Below are positions 1 through 12,928 of a stretch of DNA of 64,000 nt, piece by piece. The position numbers were made by a program, and so were the translations under genes. The notes beneath the pieces are model-generated. The model was not told the DNA's origin and made no database searches. It worked only from the letters and a program-made list of their open reading frames with translations. The stretch comes from Lytechinus variegatus (taxonomy: Eukaryota; Echinodermata; Echinoidea; Temnopleuroida; Toxopneustidae): assembly GCF_018143015.1 (NCBI RefSeq), contig NC_054743.1:40876922-40940921 (forward strand). Direction: 5' to 3'. Numbering within the stretch: the stretch's first letter is position 1; each line of letters begins with the position of its first letter.

Positions 1-1865
1 GAATCCTGATAGAACCACATCCACCACAAATGCATATTTTTTAATCAATTCTGTAAACAACGATATCTAATGAGCTTTCACTTTTTTGAGGAGTGAAAAA
101 TTTACCACCTCTATTATGTACAAGTATAAAACGACTCAGTTTTAACAAGATTATCCTTGAAATACCAATAAGTGCATGCAGCGGAGTGTCGATAACTGCT
201 GAAAATCCATTACGTTTTTGCAAAGTTATTCTGCTACTTATCAGTCAATGTGTATGCGACGAATTTCTATAAAGGGGGGGGGGGAATGAACTGCCTGGTT
301 GTTCTGTTTTAATAACGGAAAACTCTAGAATTTAAGTAAAATAAAATAACATTGTTTTATGAATGTGGATGTTCATGGCCCTGGAAGCAGGGATGCTGGT
401 GGTTATGATCGAAGCAGAACAAAAAAAAATCCTTTGATGGTTGTTCACAAAATGAAGATGGAAGACGGAAGATCGTGTACCTCTACAAAGCTGGGTTGCA
501 ACCGAGGAGAAAAACAAATAAATACTGATATCCTGCATTTACCCAACTCGGTCAAGGTGTAAGCATGACCTGATAATAAAAGGCAGTTAAAAATGACTGT
601 TATTTCGTTTTAAAGGGAATAAAAGGTATTGTAAAATTAGCAACAACAAAAATAGTTAACATTTGGTAATGGTTTGAGAAAAATCCATCATAGACTTTAA
701 TCGTTTTTTGTGACGTCATATGCGAGCAGCTTCAGGGCCCTGGGAACGATTTTGAGTGGGGGTGCCGATCTGTAAGTGTAAAATGAAAAAGGATTTTATT
801 GTATCTTCAGTATATCAACAGAAAAATTATTTTCCTCAAAGAAGTAAATTTGTATGTTCACTGACGTCATTGTTTGCGTTATAGAGTATTCAACATGATC
901 ATGATGATGAAAGATTAATTGAGGGGGGGGGGGTGGAGGTGGCGGAACCGCTAAGCCCTCAGTATAATCAATATCGGGTTTACCTTTTTCCTTTCTGTCA
1001 AAAATAGTTTCACCCTGAAATAACAATCTAATTTATGGTATTTGAATTATCATACTCATCTTTTATCGCTTTATTCCGCTCCATCGTTATACGATTCATC
1101 CCCGTCATGATATCTCCACTTTTCTTTCTCTCTCTTCCTCTCCAGCTCCCCCTTCCTCCTCTCTCTCTTCTTCTCTCGTTTTGTATATTTGACTATTGAA
1201 CCAACATCGGTACAGCGGTAGAAAAATAACAGCAATATATTTCATAAAATTCCACCCCTTCTTTTTTATTTGCTCCCTTCATGACGTAACTGCCTACATT
1301 AGTATTTGGTATATGTACAAAGGTTTTATCAAAATCAGCTAAAAATTGATATCACGATATACAATATACATATCGGCACAAAAACCTTCATCTCAATGTT
1401 TAGGTACAGCTTGGGCAGAGAAAAAAAAATACCCCTATATTCTACTGGCATGTGATGGCAACATATCAGATATCATCCAGAATGGATTTTCAAACTGTCA
1501 AGTTTTCTCATATTTTGACTTCCCATCTAATTTGACTCCCGTTACAGACATTATATCAATAGAATGATGATTAAGTAATATATCTACAAGTAAAAGTATA
1601 CGTAAATCTCACTCAAATTAGTTACACATGCAACAGTGCATGACATCCAAGCTCCCAAATAAAACTCAGAAAATTCAGAGAATTCGTTATTAATATTAGC
1701 TGAACGACCTCAATTTCTTTTGAAATGATAGCCAATTGCATTTTCTTCATTAAGTGGAAAGTCATGAAGATTTTGATGCTTACATAATCTCGAGCAAGTA
1801 GCATAAAAAAATATGATTACAATCACTATGGTTTACATCTACATGTATAATAAACCTACAACCCC
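1..1865. other. Intergenic, no gene recognised
   Basis: AT-rich sequence downstream of tetraspanin copy 1. It holds G-runs near 274 and 922 and two TGACGTCA-type octamer stretches near 710 and 860. A CT-rich patch lies at about 1110-1175. The short frames here have no coding character that I can see. Confidence 0.6.
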
Positions 1866-1867
1866 TA

Positions 1868-2460
1868 TTACACAGAGAGCAAGGCCTCTGAAAACTGCTG
1901 TAAGACCATGAAAATTGCTTGATCTTTCAAAAGTCTTTCAACGAACTTTCAAAGATCTCCGAGGTCTTTTAGGAGTCCTGGTGGATCTTTCAGTGGTCTT
2001 CATGGTTTCCATGAGCACCAAAACCTTTTGAAACGGTTCAAAACAATTTTTCAGCGGTCTTACAGAAAATTGGTCTTTTGGTGGTCCTTCAGCAGTCTTT
2101 CAGTGGCCTTTCGATGAATTTTCAAAGTTCTTATTAGTCTTTCCATGATCTTTCGACAGTCTCTTAGGACTTTGGTGGACATCACTGTAAAGCGCATGAG
2201 GGATCATTGAAAGACCAGGAAAAGTCCATCGAAAGAATTCTGAAAGATCACTTGTGGCATAAAAGATCTCTGATAGACCATTAAAAGATCTCCAAATATG
2301 ACTAGCAGACTAGTCTAAGCCCAGTAAAACAAGAAGTATACCAATCTCTTCTTCAGAGTTCTTTAAGGGGTCTTTCTGAGCTATTCAATAGAGATGACAA
2401 ATTTCAGTAATCTTGAAGACTGCTTTAAGACCTTGCCAATTTTTTTTGTCTTTCGAAGGT
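1868..2460. repeat. Imperfect TCTTTCA-rich repeat, locally inverted
   Basis: About 590 bp densely filled with variants of GGTCTTTCA and GATCTTTCAAA. In the second half the inverse motif (TGAAAGATC) appears, so the block is loosely palindromic overall. The family is unknown to me. It abuts the SINE-like sequence that follows. Confidence 0.5.
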
Positions 2461-2463
2461 CAC

Positions 2464-2640
2464 TCAACCCAGGTGAGGTAAATGGGTACCTGGCAGGAAT
2501 TTATTCCTTGAAACGCAGCGCGCGTAACAGCTGCACTGCTAAAGCCAGGGTAATTATGCTGCATATATTGTAGAGCGCTTAGAGACTTCTGACAAAGTAA
2601 GTGTTAGGCGCTATATAAGCAAGTATAATTATTATTAAAA
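2464..2640 (+). mobile_element. SINE fragment (5'-truncated)
   Basis: The segment begins CCAGGTGAGGTAAATGGGTA and continues through GTAGAGCGCTTAGAGAC to a short ATTATTATT/AAAA tail. This body-plus-simple-tail layout is typical of tRNA-derived SINEs in marine invertebrates. The tRNA-like promoter head is missing, so it is probably 5'-truncated. Confidence 0.55.
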
Positions 2641-2644
2641 GGTC

Positions 2645-4530
2645 TACCCTCTGTGGAATGGGGCGGTAGTACAAAATTACAACAAAAAGCAACAAAAAGC
2701 GTTAATGGCCTCACAATGCGTTTTCCCTTCTTATTCAATGTGAAGCAAAACATGTATTGTTCAAAGCATGCAACATTAATCTTAGTTCCGGTTAAGATAT
2801 CCGTCTTATAGCCATTACCTTCTTTTCTAAAAATACATTAAACTCACTTCATATTTACAATTATTCGAAAATAGTACAGGTGATATAAACAAAGAATAAA
2901 AAGTTGACGACAAGACTGATCACTCTCAGATCGACGGACATAATGTAGACGGAAGGAGAGAATTAATTGGCTTGGATCCACAGCATAATTATGCATGGAG
3001 GAAAACGAAAACGTTTACGATTTGCCGAATAGGTTTGCATTTTTCAACGTCACAACGCAATTCAACTGTCGTCGGCAATAACTATCTGAGTATAAGTTCG
3101 TATCAGGAAATCACACCCTCTAGATTTCAGTTATAAATCTATCCTAGACATACTGTCTACGCATGAAGTTATGTATGGTTTCATTCATTTATTGCTGTAT
3201 TTCTTATCGTAATTAATTTCCATTCTTGTGTGTCAATAACGGATATCATTAATATATTGCATAGGTTTCCACGATAACGTTGAAGCGGCTTGCGTTTATT
3301 AAAAGAAAAGAACATCTTCCAAAAACATATAAGCATTATGTCCACATGCTCACTTATTGTACATCCTTAACCCGCCCCCCTCTTTGTTTGTGTTTAACAT
3401 TATTATGCAAAGACGTCATACGACGTACATACTTAGTATAATCGTGATTTACGCACTTAAAACGAATAAATTAACAGGCACGAATGACTTCAATTAGTAA
3501 GTTTACATTAATGATTAATCAATCATTTAAATTTTCATGGAAATCCGAATTTGCTTGCTCCAGATTATCGACTCTGAAAGAAAAAAAAATAAAGGGAATG
3601 AGTAAGAAAAGAACATTTAATAAATTTTCAATTTCTACAACCATAGAAATATCACAAATCATACGCTCTACATAAGTAATAGATGATACAAAATATGGCG
3701 AGGACCATTGAAAAACCAAATTGCTTTAGAGAATGCCCCAAAAGAGAAAAATAACAAAATTACAGTAATTCAGATAAGGCTATTATAACGGATATGTTTA
3801 AAAAAATGAAGGTAATATGAATTTCAGTTTATAAGATACCAATATACTGGGATAGAGATTTACAAATTTGTGATACGTGTATGGTCGAATCTATGGTGTC
3901 ATTAAAAGTAACCCCGATAATTTTATATTCTTCAATTTAGAAATTACAAGATTTATCAATTATGATATGTGATAAGTCATATGTGGGACTCTCTTGTTCC
4001 TGGATCTAAATATGATATAGTTTTTTTTCGGCTACATTCAGAGATGATTTATTATTTATTATTAATAATTCATACATGTATGCATTATTTTATTTATCTA
4101 TTTATTTATGATGGATTTAGAGGGTGGAATGAATATGTTCGGTGGAATGCGGTGTTCAACGTGACACGCACAGGTAAACATGCACGTTGAATATCTACAA
4201 ACATGTATTTATTTAATCTCTCACCCCCCCCCCCCTCCTCGTCTCAACCCACCTAATAGAAAATGATAGGCAGGTCATTCCTATATCAGACTGGTCTGTG
4301 TTCCATATCCATGAAACATGGAAATTGGTTATCTTTTTCAGCAGGGGCCCCACCGGGCAGCTGAACTATGGGCTATCCAGATTGGGGAATTAAAAGGATC
4401 AGACTGCACTCGTCAACGACAAATGCAACCCTTGCAGCGGCAACAGTCTACAACCCAAGTGATTACAGGAAATAAATTCACCATTTTTTTATGATATAAG
4501 GAAGGAATTTTATTTCTGAATGAGATGTTG
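2645..4530. other. Intergenic, no gene recognised
   Basis: AT-rich sequence just downstream of the tetraspanin copy 1 stop codon, with a C-run near 4226. The 3' UTR of copy 1 should lie at the right edge of this stretch. I see no other exon or repeat of clear type. Confidence 0.5.
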
Positions 4531-4531
4531 C

Positions 4532-7500
4532 TTACCATTTAAATTCCCCCTTCTGTATGCCATCGATTACGCAACAGGTGAAGACCATTGTCAAAATCTG
4601 AAGAAGTCAAGAGAGGGGAGTAATAGATACTATTATCAAAATGGTACACAACAAAAACTGTGGTGTTAACCGGTGTACATAGAGAACCACACCAGTTGTT
4701 TTACACTGGTGTTAAATTGGTGGTGTTGGTTTTTACACCTATAGGTCTTATTACAACACCTTTGGTTGTTACATTTACATTCTTTGGTGTTATGTTCAAT
4801 CTGTAGGGTGTAATTTTTAACACCTCGGGGTGTGGTCCTCTATTAACACCAACTGGTGTCAGTTTTAACACTACATTTTTTACAGTGTATATGTATAGAA
4901 ATGTATGTTTCTGGTGCAAACAAAAGCAAAAACCATATCAATTCAATTCATTACGTGAGAAATATAGCGAGGGATTTCCGCTTCGGCGTTCTATACACAA
5001 TTCATTACCTTTACATGATACTAACTATCGTTCCACGTCGCTCATTATATACACACAATCTATTTCAACAAATTCCATAGGACCTCACTAATAAATAATT
5101 GATTGGGTAAAAAGGTCATTTACAAAACCGGAACAAAAGAGGGGAAAACCCTGAAGGTAATTGTGATTTTATGGTATAATTTATACACAAGTTATTTTTC
5201 TAGAAATGGGTTGGCCTCCTGCAATGTTTCTTCCCACTTTCTTTGGTTCATTTTATGTAAATTATTACAGATGAGAATTGTGATAGATTGTATATTTTGA
5301 TCTCTTTTTCTCTTGAGGATAGATACAAGAAACTTGAAAAACTTGAACCAAACCATCTCAGTAAATCAAGATAGTGGAGCCAACAGTAGTCCAGATTGTA
5401 GGGCAGTTAACCTACTCAAAGAGGGCCTGACTCCTAAATTCCCTCATCCAGAGCCAATCGACTCATCTCCTTTGGGAGTTGAGCCCTCTGCGTTAGGTTT
5501 TGGGAAAACATAACTTCCCAAAGTTATCAACGTCCAATTAGGGCCCCATCTTACAAAGAGTTACGATTTATCCAATCAGTCGTAACTCTATGGAAATCCA
5601 TCAGTGTCATATTTTTGTCTACAAATAATTTACACAATGTCCTTCGTAAACAAAGAAAGTACAGTGAATTTTCAAGATAACATCGAATTTCTGATTATAT
5701 GTCATAGTTAGAAAATATTTTAGAACAAACATGCATTTAACATATGTTGACATTGCTGGCCGTCCATACTTGTGATTGATTGGATAAATCGTAACTCTAT
5801 GGAAATCCATCAATGTCATATTTTTGTCTACAAATAATTTACACAATGTCCTTTAATAGTAAACAGAGAAAAGCACAGTGAATTTTCAAGACAACATCGA
5901 ATTCCTGATTACATGTCATAGTTAAAAAATATTTTAGAACAAACATGCATTTAACATATATTGACATTGCTGGCCGTCCATACTTCTGATTGATTGGATA
6001 AATCGTAACTCTATGGAAATCCATCAGTGTCATATTTTTGTCTACAAATAATTTACACAATGTCCTTTAATAGTAAACAGAGAAAAGCACAGTGAATTTT
6101 CAAGATAACATCGAATTCCTGATTACATGTCATAGAAAATATTTTAGAACAAACATGCATTTAACATTGTTGACATTGCTGGCCGTCCATACTTGTGATT
6201 GATCACATCAATCGTAACTCTTTGTAAGACGGGACCCTGGATTAGGCGAAAACATACACCAGAGTTTGAGTAATGTTGAGACCCGGGGTTGAGACTTACC
6301 TCGAAGACCAAAAGAGCGATACAAACTGCGCCAATGAGAATAAAGTTGTCCTGGACTATATCAATTGATGCTTCAACGCAACCCTAACAGAAATTTATAG
6401 CGATAATGAATAACGATGATATGATATCAATAAAATGATCATAGACAAGTTACCTTTTACAAATAATGACGAGGATAGTCCGCACTTGTACAGCACATTA
6501 TCATCATGATCGCGTTATCTTTACGTGCTTACGAAGGGTTTTGGATTTCATTACTTTGGCTTTAGTCTGACAAGCCATTATGATTGCGCACAGGCATTTC
6601 AAAGAATTTGAAACTTCTGTCAGGTTCCATTCACCTCCTCTGGGTCTAGTGAAGCACAATGTGGACAAATTTCTTGGTGAAGGAATTAAGGCTAATAATG
6701 CTGGGATTCGAACCCACCACCACGACCACAGTCTCATTAAGAAGCGAGAGTCAAAACTACTAGACCTTGACGCTCTTACAACTTACAAACCTCTTCCAAA
6801 CATTGAACAATAACACATTTATGTGTATGGAACAAAAAACATCCATCCTTAAATTTTTCTTGGACCATGTTCATGATTATGTATCGTGGCCTTCTAACCA
6901 GCTTTTCCTCATTTGATATGCATGGAGACATACAGGATGAATTTCCACTTTCTCAGCTAATATGCTGTAGTAGATAGCTGCATTTCAATATTCAAGATCC
7001 TATCTACCGGTGTGCCACAAAGAAGTGTACTCGAGTCGAGCCAGAATTCTTCCCTTCGTTTATTATTGTATATTGAAGAACTGACTTCCCAAGTAGAAAA
7101 TTACCTTTACCTATTTGATGATGACTAAACCCTGCATATTAAACCATTCTAGGTATTCCAAAAGAAAAACACTCACCACGCCATACACAAGATCTGGATT
7201 AAGGGGAAAACCTTTTGTACCCAACTGACATTGCGTTATGTCTGCGTCTGTTACGCAGCACGACTCGGGTACCGCTTCGTTCTGATCACAGTTCTTGCAG
7301 CCTGCGTAGTCTTTGTATCCACTCGCACCACAACACTCGGACTGAAATAAAAACAAAGAGAAGAGAGAGAGAGAGATATAGAATGCAATCCAAACGAAGA
7401 AAGCACCTTCTACCGTAAAAAAACTCATCTACACCCGACAAAAGGAATGCAACAGGTGAGGTTGGACATCTGTTCATCTGACGGTCAATCGGATCGGGTT

Positions 7501-10500
7501 CGCCCTAGCCACTTACCCGCCTCCGTGGGCTAGTGGTTATTCTTGGCAGGGACTTTTGTCTGCACCAAAGTTTTCAAAAGGAAGGATAGGTCTGGGGAAA
7601 TTTTATTTGAGATACACCTACCATTACTTTCTCTCTATATATATATTTCTAATGGACAGAGCGAACAGAAAAGAGAAACCAAGATTTTCAGTTATTTGTC
7701 TGGCAGAGTAAAATGATTTAGGCTAATTTATGTAATAGATGGTCCCTATTGACAAATCATGAAATGCATGAATGTGTAACAATTTTTCAGTTGGCATTTC
7801 CACTAACTTGTTCAATGTGATGCTTCACGTTCTTTCCAGGACAACTTATCAGGTCAAATTACACGTGGCGGCAATTCCTTATTCCCCCTAATTAAAGCGA
7901 CATCGAAAAATTTCGGAAAGCTTAATTGGATCGAGCAACATTGCGGAATTACGAATTGTAAGCTCAGGCTAGGTTGTGACCTTGGCTATAATTCCATGTT
8001 CTAAATTACATATTCTTTTAAAATGGAGACATTTCGCTTCTTTATTTTTGAGACAAAAATATCAAAATTTATTCAGGAAGCGAGACTTATTTTCCGAGAG
8101 AGGATGCAGTTCCCGACGTGAATGTCTGATTAAACCGTTCTTTGGCAGTTGCCATTATTTTTAGAGGAATTTGTAAAAATCTCAAAATGGGTTTGAACAG
8201 AATCCAACAAAATTACCACCAAAGTGTTTGTATATATGAATAAAAGAATATGCGCCAAATATATCTCTGTAGAAAAATTCGTAATTGCTGAAAAATGAGC
8301 AAAGTAAGACCGGAATTCCAATAAATGGGTATTTTTAGAAGCAATATTACTACACTTTCCGCATATTATGTTCTTCTGTGCAAGTGATCATCAGAATAAT
8401 CAATTTTGAGCTAAGATTTCATGAATTTACAAAGATAAGTTTACATCAATGTACCAGAAGCAGATGTATGATAATATTTTGACTGTTTCGCTTGCTTTAA
8501 AAGACTTTCTCATTTAATAATTGTTTGCTGCAACTACTTTATTTTACTTTTTAGTATGATTAATGCAAATATCGATATATCGGTTTCGAATTTTGCATTA
8601 ATCATCTTACCGCTTCTTGGATACCGTCTACTGCTTCCCTAGAGGCATCTGTAATTGGATAAGTTTCATTAATCGTTGTGGTCATTCCTTTCAACATGCT
8701 TTCTTCAATCTGCAAACCAAAAAAAATGGATAATACATTTTCAGGTAAATTGATTAATACCTTGAAAATAAAACACGTTGATACAGTTTTTTAAAGCTAT
8801 ATTCCAAAATTATATTCTGATATATTAGTCCTAGATAAAATTGGAGACTGGGCTTTGCAAAGAAAATGATTGTTTTTAAGCCGAAGAACATTTTTTCTTA
8901 CTTTGATTCTTTCATTGTAATTGTGCCCATGAATATGCATGGCATGCGTTTTATGCCATCTTCTGCTATTTCATCTGACAAATAATTGAAAATTCGAATA
9001 CGAATGCTTAGATTTGGCAGAACTTGATGAACCCATATGGCAGTTACCGGGGGCAATTCATATTCCTGTGATCTTACCTGTTCATTGTAAACGAATGCCA
9101 ATACACCTGCAGTAATCTCACCGCAAATAATTAGCAGCATCAAGAACCAGTACTGCCAAATAAGAAGATTGGATTGAGGCAATGAGAGGTATTTTTTTAA
9201 TTAGAAAACTATAACTTGATTGGCTTTGTGGGGTGAAAAAAATGCCCCTCACCTTAAGAACCAACACACATCACAAACTCGAAAACAAAATCACATCGCC
9301 CATACCCATAACAATTTATGTCCAACGATGTACCCAGAGTGTTCATACAAATATCTTTACACTTTACCCACATGATGCACACACACAAAAACTCCCTATC
9401 TTAGCGAAGGTTTAAAATCTTCTATCAGACAGGCATCATTTTTTAGGATTAGATGAAAAAATGACACATGAATCAGATATAAAAGGAAGCTACATGACGT
9501 CACAAAATATTGTTTTACTCTACTCAGAAGAGATTGTTTAACGTTGACGAAAAAGTGAGATAGGGGACGGAGGTGGAGGTAGGAGAAGAACTTGGAAAAG
9601 AAAAGGAGTTAACGGGGAGACATCTATCCATATTCAGTATATCTATCCATATTCAGTATATTTTTTTTTTACACAGAAAGGAGTGTTGTCCCAGCCGACT
9701 GATTTTCGGGTTAAATCTGAACGGGAAATTAGTAAGAATTTACAAGGAATTTACATAAAAGGTTAAGAAGAATTGGAGAAAAAAATTACATTTATATATG
9801 AATATATATAAATATATATATAACAATCGTTTTTAGGAGAGTTATGGCGCCCTGCAGTTTTCCCACAGGGAAAACTGCAGTCAAATCTTGGTATCTCTTG
9901 GTCCCTTATCCGACACATTTTTTTTTCAATATTCTTATTTTTAAATATAATATATACATATATAAATAATATATTCCATTTTCCCCAACTCACCGTTTTC
10001 AAGAGGCAAACGCCTTCTTTCATTGCACCACAGCACCCGCAGAATCCCACAATGAAAGTGAAACATCCTATGGCTATTGTCAAAGCACAAACAATCACCA
10101 AGGTGTCCTCCGCAAATAGCTCCTGGTAGTCGGCCTGTTTGGCAGTCACGTAGGACCCGACGGTTATAAGGGCGATACCGGTTGCCTGAGGAAACGATGA
10201 TGCAAAGATGATATTATAAAACTCCCAAGAAGGCCAAGAATGTTCTGATTGGTCCGAATCTGATCACATGATATTCAGCGAATTGCATTATTGCATCCAA
10301 AACGTACTTTCCTGCACTCTGACGTCATACCAAAAAATACTATCCTGCACTCTGACGTCAGAGTGCGGGATAGTGCGAGGTCTGGAATTATCTGAATATT
10401 CTAGAATTCATATAAAATATAGCACTTGGGTCAACTCAGTAACATGATGGTTGTATAAAACAAACAATTCACGCATTCTTGTGCATAGAGGACCTAAATA

Positions 10501-12928
10501 ATGAACTCTGTGCTCGACTCCCCAAATGGATATACCGCACTCGATTCTGCGGACCTCGGTGCGGTATTTCCATTGGCTCATCTCGCATATCGTTCATTAT
10601 TTGGCCCTGCAAGCACGCGCTTTCGTGCATTATATGAGTTTAGTTGCAAAAGCGGTTAGGTCCACTTTGGACCATTCCGAGAAAAACAATGTTTTTTTAT
10701 TCTCACTTATTGCAATATTCTTATGAGAAACTAAATTGTCATGATGTCCTACCCTATCATGTGAACATAAAATTGGGTATAAAAGAAATCTACCTGTCTT
10801 CAATTTGTTCTATATATCTTTTAGAAAAATAAAATTGTGGACCTAACCCCTTTTCCAACTAAACTGAAAATATCCCAATCTCTTTTGATTAAAAAGGTGA
10901 TTTTTCCTTGCCACTTTCATTCACGTTTTCATTTAAATTGCAAAATTTCTTTGGTATCAAACAGAGTGGCTAAAAAGTCGAGGTTTTGAGATAGAAAACA
11001 CAAAAAAATATTAAAAATGGACTTAGCCCCTTTTGACAAATGAGTTCCTGAGAAGAGTTTTGTTGCAAAGGGGGTTAGGTTCACTCCAAGAAAATATTTT
11101 TTTCTCCCATATTGCAATATTCTTATGCGAAACTGAACATAAAATTAAGTATAAAAGAAATCTACCTGTCTTCATATTTTTTTATGATATCCTTTTCAAA
11201 TAAAATTGTGTGGACCTAACCCCTTTTGAAAAAAAAAAAATTTCTTTGCCATTTTAGTTAATTTTTTTAATAGGAATTTCAAATTTTCTTTCGTATCATC
11301 TTATAGAGCTACTAAAAATCTATACATTAAGACATAAAAATCAAATTAGATGAAAAATGGACCTAACCCCTTTTGCACGTGAGCTCTTCACATGTATACT
11401 GTTAACATAGTTCATGGCGATGTCCAATTTAACATGACCGTTCGTATTTTTGTCAAAGTGAACCAGCATCTCGAGTAAGCCTGGGGCCAGTAACACACAC
11501 TTAAAAATGTTGGGCAACATACTGTCCACCTAATAATTGGTTAAAAATTTCTGGTTAGTTTTAAACCAATAATGTGTGATTTGGGTGAAAACTACACAGG
11601 ATTTGTAGAAAACTACCCGAAGTTGGATAAATTCTTTAACCAATTGTTGGTTGGACAGTATGTTGCCCAACAATTTAAGAGTGCAGAGTTTTATAGCAAT
11701 CATCATAAAAGAATATATTTACGATTTCATTGACTACATTGAGTAATCAATGGTAAAAACTAAGTGCACGGTCATTTGCTAAAGTTTGTGTTACGGTACC
11801 CTCAATGGGCTCGTTGATTAAAGGGATTTTTTCCTTTATGATTACGATGATGGCAGTAGATCAAATAATGATAACGACAATTGTTATTTTTTCATGCATT
11901 TATGGTAATGGAACGATGAAATAGTGTATTCTGGAAGCAAAATGGATGATGCATATGCACTCTAAAATAATTCCAGATTTTCACAGTCCCATCATTAAGG
12001 CTCTGGTTATACTTGTAGTCCAGGATAGAGAAGTATAACTTTGTTTTTTATATATACAATATTTTTTATGGTTTCTTGTCAATTCGAGGGTGCTGATTAC
12101 GAATCTGAATGATGCCACTTGTGTAACGTTGAGCATTTTCCGCAAATTGGCAAAATCCAATATGGCCGCCAAAATATGCGAATTAACAATAAAACCTTTC
12201 CGCACATTTACTATAAAATACATGAAATTTTGTGACTGGAGTGAAATACTCTCTGAAAAATTATATTTGTGACAATTTTTTTTCATTTTCTGGATATTCA
12301 AAATGGCCGCAATAGGCCCCTGTATACTTTATTATGTACAACATAAATGGGAAAAACTAATTTTCACAAAAATGGGCACTCAATTGCAAGAAATTGCGAT
12401 ATATGAACGAAGTAATGTATGCAAATCATCATTACTAACGAGATATATAATTCATTTGGTCATGTATGGGAACATTGTTGTAGTTTGATATCTAAAATAG
12501 CCGCCACTGGCCCAAACAGTATTTAGAAAAAACAATGTTTAGTAAATTTGTATGGGGCCTATCCCGGACTATAGAGTATTTTCGGGAATACAGTGTGTGT
12601 TTTGGTGTTGTTGTTGTTTTACAAAATTATGTTATAAGCTAATGCTATGTGACAATATCAATGTGCCTAAGAAATATAATAAACGCAAATGTTGTAAACC
12701 TCACTAACTCAACATCCACTTTCTTTCAAATATTGAATCATAAAAACACGCAACCATATCAACATTATATTCAAACATAACAACTGGATATGAATACAAA
12801 CAATTCTATGAATGTCGTTAAGACTACTTCATTGACAAAAAATATAATCAGCTCAAACTTACCCATATGCTAAAGTTGAAGATGAATAAGAAAAGCTTGG
12901 CGATTTTGGGTCCACAGCCGGCAACCAT
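4532..12928 (-). CDS. CD63-like tetraspanin, copy 1 (7 coding exons)
   Basis: Four-pass membrane organiser of the tetraspanin family, expected at the plasma membrane or in endosomes. Exons, in reading order on the minus strand: 12928-12863, 10185-9994, 9152-9078, 8709-8611, 7341-7177, 6383-6300 and 4597-4532 (stop included). All are multiples of three, with GT donors and AG acceptors, giving 248 residues. The start is the ATG of MVAGCGPKIAK, shared by all three copies. TM1 spans about 11-36, TM2 about 53-75 ending in GCCGAMKE, TM3 about 82-108, the large loop about 109-205 and TM4 about 208-236. The loop has CCG at 147-149, PESCC at 169-173, a GC pair at the start of exon 6, and an extra cysteine pair (159, 162) absent from the other copies. 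NET at 125 is a possible glycosylation site. The tail (GEFKW) lacks the tyrosine seen in copies 2 and 3. The last exon, 1.7 kb from exon 6, was recognised by VFTCCVIDGI and is slightly less certain. Confidence 0.9.
4640..4890. mobile_element. MITE-like palindrome, TGGTGTTA family
   Basis: Both halves are built from repeats of GGTGTTA/TAACACC in opposite orientation. The ends are an imperfect inverted repeat (AAAAACTGTGGTGTTAA against the complement of the right end, CACTGTAAAAAATGTAG). It lies in the last intron of tetraspanin copy 1. The CACTGTAAAAA end resembles the element at 13749-13987. Confidence 0.6.
5540..6238. mobile_element. MITE with tandemly expanded interior (three units)
   Basis: The outer ends are a roughly 28-bp inverted repeat. 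The left end reads GGGCCCCATCTTACAAAGAG, and the right end is the complement of GGGTCCCGTCTTACAAAGAG. The interior is three near-identical 209-215 bp units starting at about 5581, 5790 and 6005, each beginning CGTAACTCTATGGAAATCC. Each unit junction also carries an internal copy of the terminal motif ATCGTAACTCT. It lies in the last intron of tetraspanin copy 1. A related end (AACTCTTTGTAAGGCGGGGT) occurs near 55955. Confidence 0.8.
6550..6790 (-). mobile_element. tRNA-derived SINE
   Basis: On the minus strand a B-box-like GGGTTCGAATCCC lies at 6715-6703. An A-box-like AGGTCTAGTAGTT lies about 50 nt upstream of it, in the position expected of an RNA polymerase III promoter. A body of about 140 nt follows. 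It lies in intron 5 of tetraspanin copy 1. It is not a tRNA gene because no cloverleaf with an acceptor stem can be drawn. Confidence 0.65.
10341..10372. promoter_or_regulatory. CRE-centred perfect palindrome
   Basis: The 20-bp perfect palindrome GCACTCTGACGTCAGAGTGC lies at 10347-10366. It extends to 32 bp with one mismatched pair. Its centre is TGACGTCA, the consensus full CRE octamer bound by CREB/ATF factors. A direct copy of its left half (CCTGCACTCTGACGTCA) lies at 10311-10327. Position: intron 1 of tetraspanin copy 1. Function is inference; it may only be a relic of a palindromic element. Confidence 0.45.
10625..11395. repeat. Tandem-duplicated unknown repeat (TGGACCTAACCCCTTTT motif)
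   Basis: Two direct copies of about 350-430 bp, from about 10630 and about 11055. Each opens with GTTGCAAAAGSGGTTAGGT-like sequence, contains ATATTGCAATATTCTTATG and AAAAGAAATCTACCTGTCTT, and closes with TGGACCTAACCCCTTTT. The opening and closing motifs are inverse complements, so each unit has inverted ends. It lies in intron 1 of tetraspanin copy 1. Confidence 0.65.
11496..11683. mobile_element. MITE-like palindrome
   Basis: The left end CACACTTAAAAATGTTGGGC matches the complement of the right end (CACTCTTAAATTGTTGGGC). The match runs on through AACATACTGTCC, giving terminal inverted repeats of about 30 bp around about 130 bp. It lies in intron 1 of tetraspanin copy 1. Confidence 0.75.
12007..12577. 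mobile_element. MITE-like element rich in AAATGGCCGC
   Basis: The ends carry an inverted motif: TAGTCCAGGATAG on the left and CTATCCCGGACTA on the right. The interior holds three copies of an AATGGCCGCC-like motif (near 12163, 12302 and 12498). It lies in intron 1 of tetraspanin copy 1. Confidence 0.6.

Noticed and set aside
6703-6715. A tRNA gene, because of GGTTCGAATCCC on the minus strand
   Set aside because: Only the internal promoter boxes are present; no cloverleaf can be formed, and the body fits a SINE.
9763-10149. A 128-codon protein covering tetraspanin exon 2
   Set aside because: It reads through the exon 2 donor site at 9993 into AT-rich intron; only 9994-10185 is exon.
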